Shown piece after piece: positions 15,362 to 29,600 of a stretch of DNA of 64,000 nt (its first letter is position 1; every line of letters begins with the position of its first letter). The notes below the pieces were generated by a model, which had not been told where the DNA came from, did no database searches, and was given only the letters and a program-made list of their open reading frames with translations. The position numbers were made by a program, and so were the translations under genes. Source of the DNA: Beta vulgaris subsp. vulgaris (taxonomy: Eukaryota > Streptophyta > Magnoliopsida > Caryophyllales > Amaranthaceae); the NCBI RefSeq assembly GCF_026745355.1, contig NC_079210.1, forward strand, positions 33,238,516 to 33,302,515, read 5' to 3'.

Positions 15362-16196
15362 GGGCCTGTTTGGTTCACTGAATTGGAATGGAATTGTATG
15401 GATGTTCATACCAGGGTGGTATGGATCCAGAATTACCAGTTTCAAACTATTTGGTTCAATCCTGTAATGGATTCAATGTCCATTTCTACTGTTTGCTTCA
15501 CTTTTGGAATGGATTATGCATCCAGTTTTTATTTTAATATAATTGTACCAGTTATATGTATGATAAAAACAACATAAATTTATTTTTAAAAAAAGACAAA
15601 AATTGAATCTGCAATGTAGTCTTCAAAAGTGAATGACATAGATCCGTATCTGTCAAAAATATCAGTTTCGGGCAGTTCCATATGGTAAGGGAAATTAGGT
15701 TCGTGATGCTTCCAACTGAAATGTATTTCAAATTATATAGTTCACCAATTCTCAATAAGAAAGTCAATGAGGCTGGAAGATCAATAGACTCCTCTGGAAA
15801 AGTCTCCAATGGTCTCAAGCAGCAAACAGAATCAAACCGAAAATCGAGAGAAGCTACGAATAAGAAAAGCAAAGGAAAAATGCCAGAAAGATGACTTCCA
15901 CCGCAGGCGTCGGCGACGACGCCGAGAGGAGTAAAGCGAGCGAGGGTGGTCGGCGACGGCGGGCTTCTCTTGTCTAGGGTTTAACCTCTCTCTCTCCCTT
16001 CCACACAAATTAGGGTTTGAAACTTGAAATGAATGGAGTTAGAAACTTAGGGGGGAAGGGAGATTGGGATTCTAGGGGGATGAGGTGGAGAAGATACCCT
16101 TGGGTATGAGACTCTATCCTAAGTATGCCCAACCAAACAATAGAATGGATGTCATTCTGTTCCATTTCATTAAAAATACCCCAACCAAACACCCCC
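15362..16196. mobile_element. Tourist-like element carrying a resistance-gene fragment
   Basis: An 835-bp element with ends GGGCCTGTTTGGTT and AACCAAACACCCCC, flanked by TAA duplications (15359-15361 and 16197-16199), as for PIF/Harbinger elements. Subterminal segments are inverted relatives (TGGAATGGAATT left; GAATGGATGTCATTCTGTTCC right). The core is unlike MITE filler: it contains an LRR-coding segment in reverse orientation and a GC-rich GTCGGCGACGACGCC patch. It appears to be a gene-fragment-carrying (Pack-type) derivative. Confidence 0.7.
15600..15825 (-). pseudogene. Captured LRR fragment of a CC-NBS-LRR resistance gene
   Basis: The minus-strand reading contains LETFPEES, LPASLTFLLRIGELYNLKYI, NLISLTIWNCPKL and DLCHSLL. 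This is the leucine-rich-repeat spacing (SLTxLxI..NLxxLxIWNCPKL) of the C-terminal part of plant CC-NB-LRR proteins. Only two or three repeats are present, with no NB-ARC domain or start. The fragment sits inside the Tourist-like element, so it is a captured piece rather than a gene. Expression is unknown. Confidence 0.6.
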
Positions 16197-16866
16197 TAAG
16201 AGATTTAGGGTAGGTTGTTGTCTAGGTTTCATGAGTGAGGAAAATATAGTAATTACCTTAGCAAATTCTATCTCTTATTAAAAGAAAAGGAACACAATAA
16301 TTTATAAGATATGTGCAAAGAAATCAAAATATATTTGCAAATCAAAATTTTGGACAAAAAATGCCGGTATTATATTCAAACGAATTGATCAATCATAAAA
16401 GATGTCAACAGTTTAGGGTAGTTCTTATTACAGTTTCTGAAGTGTTTTAGAAAGTATGTGGGTTGCATGCATCAATAACCAACCGTCCCCCCCTCCCAAA
16501 CATTCAACACACTATAAATAGCATAAATTGATCATAATTTTAAAAAATCCCCGAAGTTTAGAGAGAGAAACTCTCCGTGAGAGATTCCTTTTTCGCCAAC
16601 AGTAGTCTTTTCGAGTCGTCACAACAGGTTTCTGCAAAAATAATGCTCCAACCTGCAAATTCTTTCTGCTGTCTCCATATGGCGATCATGTAACTCAAAC
16701 ACCACAATAAAATTTTCAATTCATGATTGCTCTACCGCTTTAAAAACGATAACAACATCCCAATTTTCTTTCAATCAATATCTACTGACCTTTGTTGTTT
16801 TACCTTCTCTCTTTCCTCATTGCAATAATTTCTTCAACGCAACAATAATTTCTCGCCAAAACCACA

Positions 16867-19151
16867 ATGAATAGCTCACCTCACAACGCATCAAACAACC
16901 CACAACATCCAAATCTCAGACAACCGCAGAGGATCGTCACGCAACGCATGGGGATCCTTATTCACCATCCACCAATCAGTCAAGTTACAACACATTTTTG
17001 TTGGTCCCATGTTGCAGTAGGTATGTTCTTTGATCACACCTTTCCCAATACAAGTTTCGTAGCAAATATAGTGAACAATCATTGGAATACACGTGAACCA
17101 ATCCGCATTCATCGTACGGGGGCGTACTTCATTTTCGAGTGTCAAAATCTTTTGGATAGAGATGCGTTCATCACCCTCAACACCACATTTATCGACGGGA
17201 AACCCATTACTTTTCGGCCGAGTTCTGAGAATCAAGTTCCATCTACTGTCAATTTTAATATGGCACGAATTTGGGTGCGCCATCCAAGATCTCCTATAAC
17301 GATATCTTAATACGGAATGGACAGTTCGGATTTTAAGTCATGTGGGTTTAGTTGAAGCAATCGATGGCGATAACCAAGGGCTTTCAACACAACCGTTCCT
17401 CCGGGCAAGGTTAGTATTTGACATCACAAAACCTTTAATACTTGGATGTTTCTTACCTATCGAAGGAAATCGTGTTGCATGGATTTATTCTCGATATGAA
17501 GGAATTTTTAAGTTTAGCAAGGAATGCGGGTGTGTTGGACACAATACTGGAAGATGCCCGTTATCAGCCTACGACGCTCAACGATTAATACTCCAACGTG
17601 TGCATGATTTTGAGGAGAGTGGAATGATAACTCTACAAACTCATGAAGGTATTCCTCTGTACACTAACCTTATTCGAGGACTTGTTGATAGGTTTATTCA
17701 TAGGAATCTAAGAGTAAACTTGCATCACATCTGCCCACAAATGGCTGCTCCCAGCCAGGACCCCAACTTGTTTCCTCATCTTTACATGCAAGACCAAATT
17801 CTCTCCGATTCCTCATCGGAGGAATTTTACGACACCTCACCTGGCTTTTCCACCACACCGAAATCCCAATACCTACCAATATTATTTAGATGGAAGTTCT
17901 CATAATCATACAAACCCCCCTCCGGATTCAATAAATACACCATCATAGTCATCATTAGGCAAGCACTTCCCTAGGGAGGCGCTTTGGTTTATCTTCAGAT
18001 ACAAGAGCCTCAATAGCACCTAATTACCGTACTAATCCTCAACCAAATACGCATCTAGACCTAAATTTCTCGCCACGACCCACCAGCCCATATCCATAAA
18101 CCCTCTCCCATATTCACGAAACTTCACAAATTCGAAGCCCACAACACCTTCCAGCTCTCTCAGAAGCCCAACCTCCACAAAATAATCCGCCTACCACCCA
18201 TCACAATCTTAGGCAATCAATGTTACAAAATCTAAACTTATCAAGTTGGGGCCAACGTTCCTATAGGTTCATGAATAACTTATGTATTCCAGTTGGACCA
18301 AGTCACCACCCTAACCCTAGCGCATCCCCACCCTCACCAAGTAACATTCATATGGGATTTGGCTCACTTACTAGTTTAGTGGCTCAAGGTTGGAATATCC
18401 ACCCATCAGGCCCATATTAAGCAGGGCCCAGCAACTGGATAGAACGAAATGCAACTGTGGCGATAAATGCAGCGGGTTTGGGTTTGTACAATGAAGAGGA
18501 TATTTCAATGTCCGATAATTTTGCAGATACACCACATGATTTGCAGAATATTTCACACTTTATGACTAATCGTTTTCGGATCTCACCACCTGTGTTTACA
18601 GATATTTTTAATCCTTTGTTGCAGGAACAAATTGGTACTAGATTGGAGAGGCCAAATCCTAATGATGATCTGTACTCCCCAACATCCCCCTTACATTTAG
18701 CTTTCTCATCCTCGGAATCAGACGACGACAATGACAGTCGGGCAACAGCAAATACGCAAAGTCGTCAGATAGTGTTGGGTCTACAATGTGCTTCGGCTTT
18801 TTTCAGTGGTAAGCGCGAGAGAGATGGCCTCTTGATCGTAGTAGGTTTGTGGACAGTATATTATTATTTATAGGTAATGAAAATCAGATCCGCGAGAAAA
18901 AGAGAAAGAAAAGATATGAAGAATGGGATGCCAAAGGTGCCTTTACTATGCGAGTGAATCCATTAACAGATGATACACAGGCTAAAGCGCTAACAAATGT
19001 ATCTATGGCTCGGGATATGGGAGTAGAAGCATCCTTTGTATCTGGTTCATCAGATAGGAAAAAGCGAGTGGCTACTACTTCACCAATGGATCCTAAGGAC
19101 GAATGGACTTTAAAACGCAGCAAAACCTCCAGCCCTAACCTGCAATCTTAG
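16867..19151 (+). pseudogene. LINE ORF1, gag-like nucleic-acid-binding protein, inactivated
   Basis: Starts with ATG at 16867 (MNSSPHNASNNPQHP). Segments FIFECQNLLDRDAFI and FNMARIWVR match the DUF4283 region common in plant LINE ORF1 proteins. A frameshift near 17285 moves the reading to 17342-17905 (GLSTQPFLRARLVFDITKPL, IYSRYEGIFKFSKECGCVGH). The zinc knuckle reads S-K-E-C-G-x-x-G-H-x4-C, so the first of the expected CxxC cysteines is Ser. The Ser/Pro-rich C-terminal half is split by several stops, and the last readable segment (KRKKRYEEWDAKG to KTSSPNLQS) ends at 19151. In active elements this protein packages the RNA. Confidence 0.8.
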
Positions 19152-19270
19152 GCCACAGCACAAGCAATGGATGATTCTAACATGGATTTAAATTTCTCGA
19201 TTACAGTGACTATTACGGATCCAGAAACTATAGGGGATGTGGTTCCCCTTCAGCAACCACCATCGTCTCC

Positions 19271-22200
19271 ATGAGCATCCTCTCTTGGGATTGTCGAGGG
19301 CTGAATAGTAAAGACAGTCCGACAATAACCTACCTCTTTTGGTTGTTGTCTCATTTTAAACCTTCTTTTTTGTTTTTGCTCGAAACAAAATCTAGTGTTG
19401 ATAGTGTATATAGGCTGATGCGTTCTACTAGTTCTACATGTTGTAATGGGGTAGATGCCAACGAAACACGGGGGGGGGGGTTAGTTCTTTTTTGTTGGGG
19501 GCCCTATGTAGTGGACGTTGTAGAAAGGTCAAGTCACTTTCTATTCTGTAAAATCACTGAAATAATAAATGGTCAAGAATGGCACTGCCTCTTTCTGTAT
19601 GGTGCTCTGCAACTTAGTCATCGCCTTGCTTTATGGTGTCACGTGCAAAAGCAGCTCAGTCATTATAGCATATATTTGATCATCAGTGACATTAACCAAC
19701 TAGATCAATATGCGGACAGAATGGGGGCAATGCTCTAATTCGTAGATGGGATGATATTATCTCATTGAAGATTGCTCTCAACTTGCTGATATCCCTTTTT
19801 CGGGACCTCGGTTTACGTGGACAAATAATAGAGAGGAGGAACAGTTAATCATGGAACGTTTAGATCGTGGGTATGCATCTCTGGAATGGATGCAGGTTAT
19901 CCTACACACCCACATCTGAAACTTACCTATCGTCCATTTAGATCATGGTCCGATTTTGTTACAATTAACGCCTCCCTGCTTTTCACCTCGTCGCCCTTAT
20001 CAGATTGAAAATTGGAGTCTACGGTTTAATGAGATACGCTCAATGTTTCAAGAAGTTTGGAAATTCTATATAGTGGGATCTCCTGCTTATTTATAACACG
20101 TCTGTTAGAAATTCTCCGTAAACGCATCAAAGCCTGGTGTTTGGATAAAAAGTTATTCTGGGGTGTCGACTGGAAGCGGATATTTGACCACTTGCATTCC
20201 CACGGGAATCAGATTATGACTCCTGCACAAGGTGCAGACTATACTCGCCAACACAATATGCTAATTAATGAGGCTGCACTGGCTATCACTTATTGGAGAC
20301 AACGAATGAGGGATAATATCATCCAAATCGGAGATCTTCCTTCCAAACTGCTATTTCGACGTCTTCGTCACAAACAACAGCAGACAAAACTTCATATGCT
20401 ACGAAATGATGACGGCTCATGGCTCACTACGCAAAAGGAAATTGAAGAACTTGTTCACCAACATTTTAAGAGTTTGCTAACATCATTCACTGCGACGACA
20501 GCAACATCAACGAACTCCATTGACCTGGTGCTTCGAGAATTAAATTTGCTTGTTATTACGGCCCATGAGAGTAGTATGTTGCTTCGGTCATTACTCCGGA
20601 TGAGATCAAGGAATCCTTTTTTCCATTGGCTGACAACAAATCGCCAGGACTTGATGGGTATAATGCGAGGTTGTTCAAGTACTATTGGCCGACAGTTGTG
20701 CCTAGTATCACAGCAGCGATTCAAAGGAAATTTGCAACCGGTTATTTGCTTAAGGAATGAAATACTATAATTCTAGTGCTCATTCCAAAAATAACGCCAC
20801 CTCAAGAGGTAAACCATCTCCGTCCCATTAGTCTTTGTAATGTGTTGTATAAATGTATTGCAAAATGTATGGTTAATAGGATGCAGCACCTTCTGCCAAA
20901 ACTAATTGTTGACTACCAAAACGCTTTTATTCTAGGACGGCATATGGAGGATAATATACTATTAACTTGTGAGCTTACGCACATTATCAACAAACAATGA
21001 CGGAACCATAAATTCCTGGCGTCACTCAAATAGGATATGAATAAAGCTTATGATAGGGTCAAAAGGGAATTTTTGCTACGAATTTTAACCGCATATGGGT
21101 TTCCGTCTCATTGGGTTAAGCTCATTGGTTAATGTATATCAACGGTGACCTACAAAATCCTTATAAATGGCGTTGCTACTTCACCTTTTGCACCCTCGTG
21201 TGGTTTACGACAAAGGGATCCGTTGACACCTTATTTATTTATATTCTGCATGGACATTATGTCGCGAATGACAACATTAACTACTATATCCGACAATTTC
21301 AAGGAATCCGTATACATGCAGGAGCGCCTATTATATCACATTTGTTCTCTGCTGATGACGCAATGTTCTTTTTCAAGGCATCTGAAGAAGCATGTCAGGC
21401 TATTTCTACAGTGATCAACAGGTTTTGTTCTATTTTCGGACAGCTTCTAAATCTTCGTAAGTCTTTTGTCAAATTTAGCCCTAACATTCCTGTAGAGAAG
21501 CAACAACAATATAAGGAAATTTTATGTATGGAATCGGCTAATTCTCTCGGCACCAATCTGGGCATTCTGGTCGACATCCAGGATAATAAGGTTCAGCACT
21601 TCACTCCGCTATTAGATAAAATCACCGAGAAAATAGCGTAATGGGGTCACATTGACATATCTCAATCTGCCAAGCCCATAGTTATCAACTCGGTTCTTAT
21701 TGGGGTCGTCCAACATTATCTTTCTGTATTCCGGGTTCCTGCAACAATTGTCAATAAAATTCGTAGCATCATAGCAGGGTTCTTTTGGACGGCACGGTAA
21801 CGGTATTCACTGGAAACGCAGAGATATACTGCATTGTTCACGCCCTACAGGGGGCTTAGGAATTCGCAATGTCGAGCTTTTCAATAATGTGATGCTCAAT
21901 GCTCATGCAAAAAGTTTGGTGTATCAAACATAACCCGCAACTTCTGATATCCAAAGTTTATCATAATTCACGCTAACCTACCCATCTACACTTACTCGGT
22001 CGCCGCCAGCATCATGGGGACGAAGGGGCCTCCTCTTTGCGAAAAAGTTACTTAATGACAATTGCCACTGGAAGGTGGGCAATGGGCGTATTATGGGTGT
22101 TACTACCCATAAATGGCTCCCTGATCGTCATCCACTCTTTAAAGATGCAACTCCTCTCGCTGAAGTTCAAAACATTAAAGTTCACCAACTTTTACTTCCA

Positions 22201-23230
22201 GATAATCTGGGTTGGAATTTCAAGAAAATCAATATGCTCTTTGAACCAACAACGGCACGATGCAAAAAAAAGTATTGAACTTCCTGCTTCTTCGACGGTA
22301 AGTGATGTACAATATTGGCCTCTCACTAAATCGGGTTTATATACTACCAAATCAGGTTATACAATGCTCCTCCAACAGCAAAATGAAATCTATAGCATGA
22401 CCTCTGCCATGGATACGAAATTTTTTCGCACTCTATGGAGATTGAACATCATGCCAAAATGGAAACTCTTCCTATGAAAACTGTGGCACAATGGCCTAGC
22501 AACCAATTCTAATCTTCATAAGCGGGGTAGTAATCAGTCAGGGAACTGCCCCATTTGTCTACATGATCAACAAGATACCCAACACCTCTTCCAACAGTGC
22601 CCCCTTGCTACTGAAGCATGGGATCAATGGCCTTTAAATGTGCATATCACCAATACAGGGCACATGTCATTCAAAGATTGGGTAGTCTACTAGCTTTTAC
22701 GACTTCCCAACAAAGACGAAACTACAGGCTCGGGGCTAATCACTTATATCAGCACCCTTTGGGCTATTTGGAAAGTGTGTAATGCACAAGTGTTTCGTCA
22801 ACAACGTCCAACTACAGAATTGGTTGCTTTTAAGTTGCATGAGAGCATGCGACACCATGCCATCTTCGTACAGGATCTGCATGATCCAACTAGGAACCCT
22901 CTGGATCCCCCAATCCCCCCGAGATTTGAAATCGACAACATCGGCCAATAGACTGCCAATCAACCTTTTATCACGATACAAATTGCAAGAACCAGACATA
23001 ATGTAAAGGGTATAGGAGGAATAGCTTGGGTGGTGGGGATAGGGGACCAAGGTCAACACAATCAACATGGCTCTTTTTGCTACTCGACTTCAACCATCTA
23101 CACGAAAGCCAAGGCTTGTTAATGTTCTTGCTCTTGTGCTGCGTCTCAACATTATATGCGAATACGGATTTTCACAAAATCACGGGAACTTGTCCACCTA
23201 TTGAGAATAGTGGGGGTAATACTTAGCTCG
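19271..23230 (+). pseudogene. LINE ORF2, endonuclease and reverse transcriptase, inactivated
   Basis: Starts at 19271 with the endonuclease motif MSILSWDCRGLNS; later segments include SFLFLLETKS and, in another frame, GPRFTWTNNR and ERLDRGYASLEWM. The reverse transcriptase begins near 20776 (LIPKITPPQEVNHLRPISLC, NAFILGRHMEDNIL, MNKAYDRVKREFL, GLRQRDPLTPYLFI). Its catalytic box reads SADDAMFFF around 21352. A zf-RVT domain follows (22310-22640: KSGLYTTKSGY, CPICLHDQQDTQHLF), then an RNase H-like tail (GIGGIAWVV, about 23008-23200). Many stops and frameshifts rule out a functional product. Confidence 0.85.
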
Positions 23231-23635
23231 GTTTCCTTTGTAGGGTTATTTTGTTGTCGTTTGTTTTATGTTTTTATTTCTTTACCTTTTGCACATTATC
23301 TCGATGTCTAACAAAAACAACCCCCCCCCCCCAGCCATTTGGCATGATCTACAAATTATGTACAATATACTACATTTGCAACCAATCATACTTATCGATA
23401 TGTAATCGAGTAATCATGCTCAACCTTTTGAATTCTGTTAGTATTAATATGTTTAATACTGATCCAATCTCATTAATGATCTAGTGTACAGAAATAAGTT
23501 GATGATCTTTAACTAAAAATCAAACAAGGATAAATAACCAACTACTATCCGATCTTTACACATGTACAGAAACTACATAAAACTTCAGCAAATTCTTTGG
23601 AAAAGGAGCCTCCACAATCGCCTGGGAAACTTAAT

Positions 23636-26600
23636 TCAAGAGTTCATCGTGGCTATGAATTCCTGAAAATCATCCAAATTCAACTTGGAAAGACCTGCAA
23701 CAAAGAGATGAATTATCCAAGTTTCTTCCAAATACTATGAAAAATGAAATTTATTAGTAATTACCATTGCTGAAGTTGCATTCAGGCATATCTACGTTTG
23801 CATCATATAACCTCGTTCTCCTATTGTGCTCAGTCTCTTCCATCTGTTTACTCTTCAGCTGCTCCATTTTCCGGCGAAGTTCAGATGCAACTCTAAACAT
23901 ATCTGCAGAAAGGTGATGATTGTATCATAAATTCATCCTACTTGGGTGAGAGCAAACATGAAGTAAAAAAAAACAACCTTAAAACATTTCATTTTCAGCC
24001 TTCCTGAACTATGTAGATCTGAGTACAGATATTCTGAAGTCTGCTAAAACACAAAATCTGTCTTAGCTCAATCCTCAAGCGAAAGTCCCTCAGTAACGGT
24101 CTACAGGACACTCATCCATAAAAGAAGTAGAACCCTAATATGCCAAGATGGCAAGACATGCACTAAAAGAAAACTGGAGAGTGGAAGTTTATTTTTCTCT
24201 GTAGGTTAGGCTGCTGGATACGAGATTCTTATAGTAGGCTGGGTTCTGATGAGCTTTCTGGGCAGCCCTTGTTATATTGATTTCTACTTGATAACCACAA
24301 GAATCTTATGGAGCTGAGTGAGCACGATATCTGGAACAATCAAGAGTCAAAACCTGAAAGCTAGGTCTCTCAAAGTTCATTTTGTGGCTTCATATATATA
24401 AAGCCAAAAGAACGCGCTTACTAATTCTTAGGCCAAAAGAACGATCTTCTTAAATGAATCTCCAAATTCAGTGAAGACCATTCACATAACTAAGCACAAA
24501 AGATATTGTCACTCACTGTACTGAAGCTGAAATTGGTTAGAAACAAAGACTGGAGACAAATCAGGAGTCAAGAAATATGTTTTGCATCATTCTGATTTGG
24601 GAGTCTGGAGAAAACATCAGAAGGTGCTAGGCTTGGAACAAAGAGAACATATCATTAGAGATCCAGCAAATGAGATATAATGTGATTGTGTAGTCCTCAA
24701 ATTCTTACTAGCTTCTTACTGGTCTCTGGCGACTGGGGCTTTCCCTATATTTCCTTTCACATGTCCAGTATGATTAGCTATTCTTGTAATGCCAAAGCAG
24801 GATTCCTTGAGTTTCAGATTTACTTTGAAATTTGTGAGCTGATTTTGCTTCAATAGGATTTCCTTTTTCTCGTCTTAGAAAAATGATCTCATCATTTTGA
24901 AACAGCAGTCAATACACTCAGGGTTAGATTGTTTGGAAACCAGGTAAATTACTTTGTTTCACCTGCAAGGCTGCAACAAAATCTACCCCTGTCCCCACCC
25001 CAAATAAAAGATTATAAATATATCCAAATCTAAGGCTCCACAGAGCAGATGCCACCTGCTTCCCCAACCAAATCAAGACCAAAATCAAGTTCAGCCTTAT
25101 AACAAAGTACAAACTTTTAATCTCCTAAAGTTTTTCTTGTAACATCACCCTTTGAACATAAAACAACCTCCAAACTCCAATCCAAGAGATGGGACAAAAT
25201 GCATACCAACAGAATTAATATGTGTACAAGCCGGGAAGCTAGGAGAAACACTTTATTACCTTGGAACATATCATGTGCTGAACTTCTCTCATACAATTGT
25301 AATGCTTCATTCACAGATGCGATATGCTGGTTGTTCATGGTAGACTTTCTTTCTAATTCTTGCAATTCTTGGATCAGTTCAGCACACTCTTTCTCAGCCT
25401 TAAAGCACAGATGAAAATATAACCAACATAAGACTAGAATATGGATGAATGTATACAAGGCCACTAGAACAACATGGAAAGCTTTCCTGTATATATAATT
25501 TTTGCTTACCTCTGCAAGCTTGTTTCTTAGATTAGCAAGTTGCACTTCTACCTGCTCATCATTAGGATCAACTTGATCCATCGGATCATCACCAGATGCT
25601 TCTTCCTGAGAAACGATATCCAAGAGTTATTCTAGCAGAAAACATTTGCCACCACACTGTTCAAACTGAACTCCCCTGCCATCTCCCTCACCAACGAGGA
25701 GCTCAAGCGCCAATGGAAGCCGGGCATCAATTTACAAAACGCCACTGTCAAGTGCTGCAGAGGTCGGAAATTTAGTGCCAATTACTATCCACCTTGAGGA
25801 CAAGGTGGAAGTTTGGGCAGCCGGTAATGCTATGAACTGATATTTTAGGGGAAGGGTAGTTTAGGTTTTATCTTAATGAGTAGCTTGGGGAATAAGCTAG
25901 GTAGTTATGTCAAGAAAATTACTCTATATAGAGGGATAATTAGAGAGAATAGTATGTTGAAAATTGTTAAGAAAAATTGGGTGAGCTTTTAAAGTTCAAT
26001 GGGAGAGAACAAGCCTCTCGAAAGTTTGTAATTATCATTTTATATTGCTGTAATTTCAGTTTTTCAATCAAATACCCCTTTTCTTCCTTAATTTCTGCCA
26101 TTAATGTGTCCAAGCTATGTTAATTCATAGCAACATTAATATCAAAAGTAATGAAAGATTTGAAATTTAAATCTTTCAAAAGTTGCTAAGTGTCACAGTT
26201 GCTAACTAATAGTGTAAGTTGGACTCCAAGATAGTGTAGAAAGATACAACTCTAGTAGCAAAATCATAGTTTGAGAAACGTCATTGTACCAGCTAATAGG
26301 CCCGCTACTGGAAGTGTAAAATATTATTGAAAGAAACTTAAAATATCACTAGGCATCAAAATACATAGTACTCCCTTTGTTCTTTTTGTTCTTCCTATTT
26401 GGAATCAAGGGGAAAACCAAAGAGTAGCCATTGTAGGTATGAATCTTAGTAAATATGTAATATTTTATACATACATTTTGCTTTTTGAAAAAGTAAGAGA
26501 GAAAAGTTTAGTAAATTGGTTAGTTGGGAAAATTAAGATTCCAATTAGGCCCACTTTTAGAACAAAAAGTAGAAAAGTGTAGTAAATAGTAACTTGAATA

Positions 26601-29600
26601 AGGGCATTATAAGAAAAAGAAAACACACAAAATAGAAAAGATTTCAAATAGGTATAACTTTTGAAACGGCCTAAAAAATAAAACAAGAACAAAAGGCAAC
26701 GGAGGGAGTATAATACTCCCTCTGTTTTTTTTATCCTTCTCACTTTTCTATGCACGTCTCCCAATGCACTTCTTTGAACTTAAATATCTTTCATTATATA
26801 TTTGTAAAAATTATAATGATTGAATATTAATAATGTACTAATTGAGACAAATCAAACAAGATCCCACATGACTATATTTTTTCTTATAGATTGAAAACAA
26901 TTGAGAAGATTCTCTCTAAATATGAATAGTGCCAAGATTCTAAGTGAGAAAGATAAAAAAAAAACAGAGGGAGTATATGACAAAAAAACTGTTGCATTTA
27001 AATCTACAAAAGGTTTGATTTATGAAAATTTCTATGGTGTCTAAAAAAATTATATGGCTTCAGTCACCAAAGGTTTGATTTACGAAAAATTCTATGGTTT
27101 CTAAAAAAAAATATCCGCTTGTGTTCTTACCTACAAGGTTCTTCAGCTAGCCTCACTCACTAATTCAAATAAGATTAATCTGAATTTATTCTTCAAAATT
27201 AAAGAACTGAAAGTAGGAATTCCAAGATTAGGCAATTCAATCTCAAAGTTACTCATAATACCCAAACCTAGTATCAAGTAAAATCGAGAACGATGACCAC
27301 CAAAACGAATCCTAATAGAAAAACATTCACCCATAAACTAACAATAACCAAGATACTCAGTTTTATTTGAAAACATGATGTGGACTCCTAACTAAAGTAG
27401 ATATTTGTTGCCAGCAAGAATCTGTCAAATGAGATTAGAACTCCATGAAATGGAGCTGCCTTAGGATTCAAAAACACCTGTTAGATATGGGCCATTATTC
27501 CACCAGATCTGCAGATTGTATACCGAATACCAAGTATGCAGCAGCTCGTATTCTTGTGCACCAAATGTTAAGTGCTATTCAAACTCCCTTTTGTAATTCC
27601 TAACACAGCCAATGTGTAGGAACAATGCTCTTGTTTCTTCTCATTTCTACCGTGATTGTGAACCCTATGTATGAGATACCCACTCGGTGTCTCCTCCATC
27701 TCATCAGCTATATGGTCCACATTCCAAGTACTCAATTTAAGAACACAAAATTTGAGCCCCTATAACATTAGGTTATGTCTCCAAATTTCAAATTTCCAGT
27801 GTGTTATTTACACCCTTTCATCTAACAATTAATAGCAAATAGCATACACCATAGGATTTCCTCGAATTTTCATAGTAAGTTCATTATAGCTTTGGCAAAA
27901 AGATATGGGCTCAGATTAGATCCTATGTGCAAGCCTTTATCAATACTCAATAATAAGTTACTTCCTACATCAAGATATCGCTAAATTAAACACCATAAAA
28001 GTCTATGGACACACCATAAAGCCTTATTGTACCCCATGTCAACATGACACAATCCTCATATGAATAAGGAATATGAAACCAACTAAGAATATTTTTTGTT
28101 GTATTCTTGTTTATTACACTAAGAAGAATCCATTCCATCCATCTCAACTCCAAAAGATCCACAACAGTTAAGAATCCTGAAAATCCTTATTTGTAATAGA
28201 TAGCATCAGAGCACTATTAATAAAGCTTCATTAATCAAATCCAAAGCTGCAACACATTATCAAAGTCTCCACTTAATATCTCAAGAGCGTTGAAAAGGTT
28301 ATGCCAGCACAATTAATCAATTACACAACTCTCTCCTATGTTTCAATCTATGATAAATTCGCAATGTAGAGAGGAGGGACAATATTATAGGAAACACATT
28401 TTATAGGAAAGAGATAGAAAAAGATGGAAAAGGTGATTTTGTGATGAGGAGGAGAGAACCCACCCAAATGCCAGATGAAGTTATGTCGCAACTATGTTAA
28501 AGCATCAAAAATAGATAAGTGCTGCAACTTAAAAGTCGGTGGAAGTACATAAATTGCAGTAGACAAAAGAATGCACTGATAATACAAAGATGTCTTTAAT
28601 TTAACAATAGATAAACTAAGCATCGACTTCTAGCACAACACAGAACTTCATTTTTTAGCCACAACAGCCAGATTATTCTTCTATGAGAATGACCATGATA
28701 GCAGGAGCAATCCCATTAGCTACCTAATTTCCACAAAATTTCAGTTCACTCTAATTTCTCTGAGGAACTGTTGTAAAACTACTTTCTTTAACCTTGAAAA
28801 TATCTTACTTCTGTTGTTCATGTTTGGAGATTTTATGAGTCATATTTCATATAACAATATTTGTCTAAGTTAGAAGAAAAACAATATTAGCTCCAACACC
28901 CTCTCCCTAATCATAATCAATATTTTCAAGGGCTCGTGATGCAAGGATCATTTGGAATATTATCTTACCCTTGTCCTTGTCCCTCCTACCCAACACACAC
29001 CAGCCACATGTCCTGGCAGCTATGGTTGTGCATGTTGAAAGCAATATTTGCCAAAGGTCCTACAGTAAGAAGTATTGCTTTGGTAGCTCTATAGCCCTCA
29101 CTCCATATTGTTTGCATCCAGGTTCTTCTACTTTTCTACCAAAATCCACTATGCATATGAAAATCGCGATAACACTTGTAGTGTCGCGGATACAACATCT
29201 TAAGCGTGTTGCAATGCAATTTGGAGTCGTCGCCGGCGAGCATTGACACAATTGAAAAGGATCAGGTTTATTCTTGTTACTTGTAGTCAAGATTTACACA
29301 ACATATTTTTAGATGATAGCTACGCATATGTAGTTTAGAACTTTATTTTTTCAATTTATACAGAAACATGAGGTTCTAAACAATATAGTGATCAAAGTCC
29401 AAAACTGAATGTAGCTTTATCTGACAAGTGAATTCAATTATATCAATTAACAGTTTTCAAAAAGTAGGATGATGGCTAGTGTGGAAAATAATGGTCGATA
29501 ACATATGTCATGGCTATATGCATAGAGAGGGTTCCTAAATCTGCACAATTTTCTATGTTTACAAAGGAATGGGAAGGGAGATGTACACAGGATGTAACAT

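Larger units (their letters stand above)
16500..23330 (+). mobile_element. Decayed L1-type LINE retrotransposon
   Basis: About 6.8 kb containing, in order, a C-rich 5' leader (from about 16480), ORF1 with DUF4283-like and zinc-knuckle regions, and ORF2 with endonuclease, reverse transcriptase, zf-RVT and RNase H-like segments. All are broken by stops and frameshifts. The ends are approximate: I found neither a poly(A) tail nor a clear target duplication. Homopolymer runs (G10 at about 19472, C12 at about 23320) may be decay or sequencing artefacts. The stretch 16200-16500 holds no gene. Confidence 0.85.

Noticed and set aside
28971..29246. 91-residue open frame within MIS12 intron 3
   Set aside because: No recognisable domain, no splice partners, and it lies inside an intron; most likely chance.
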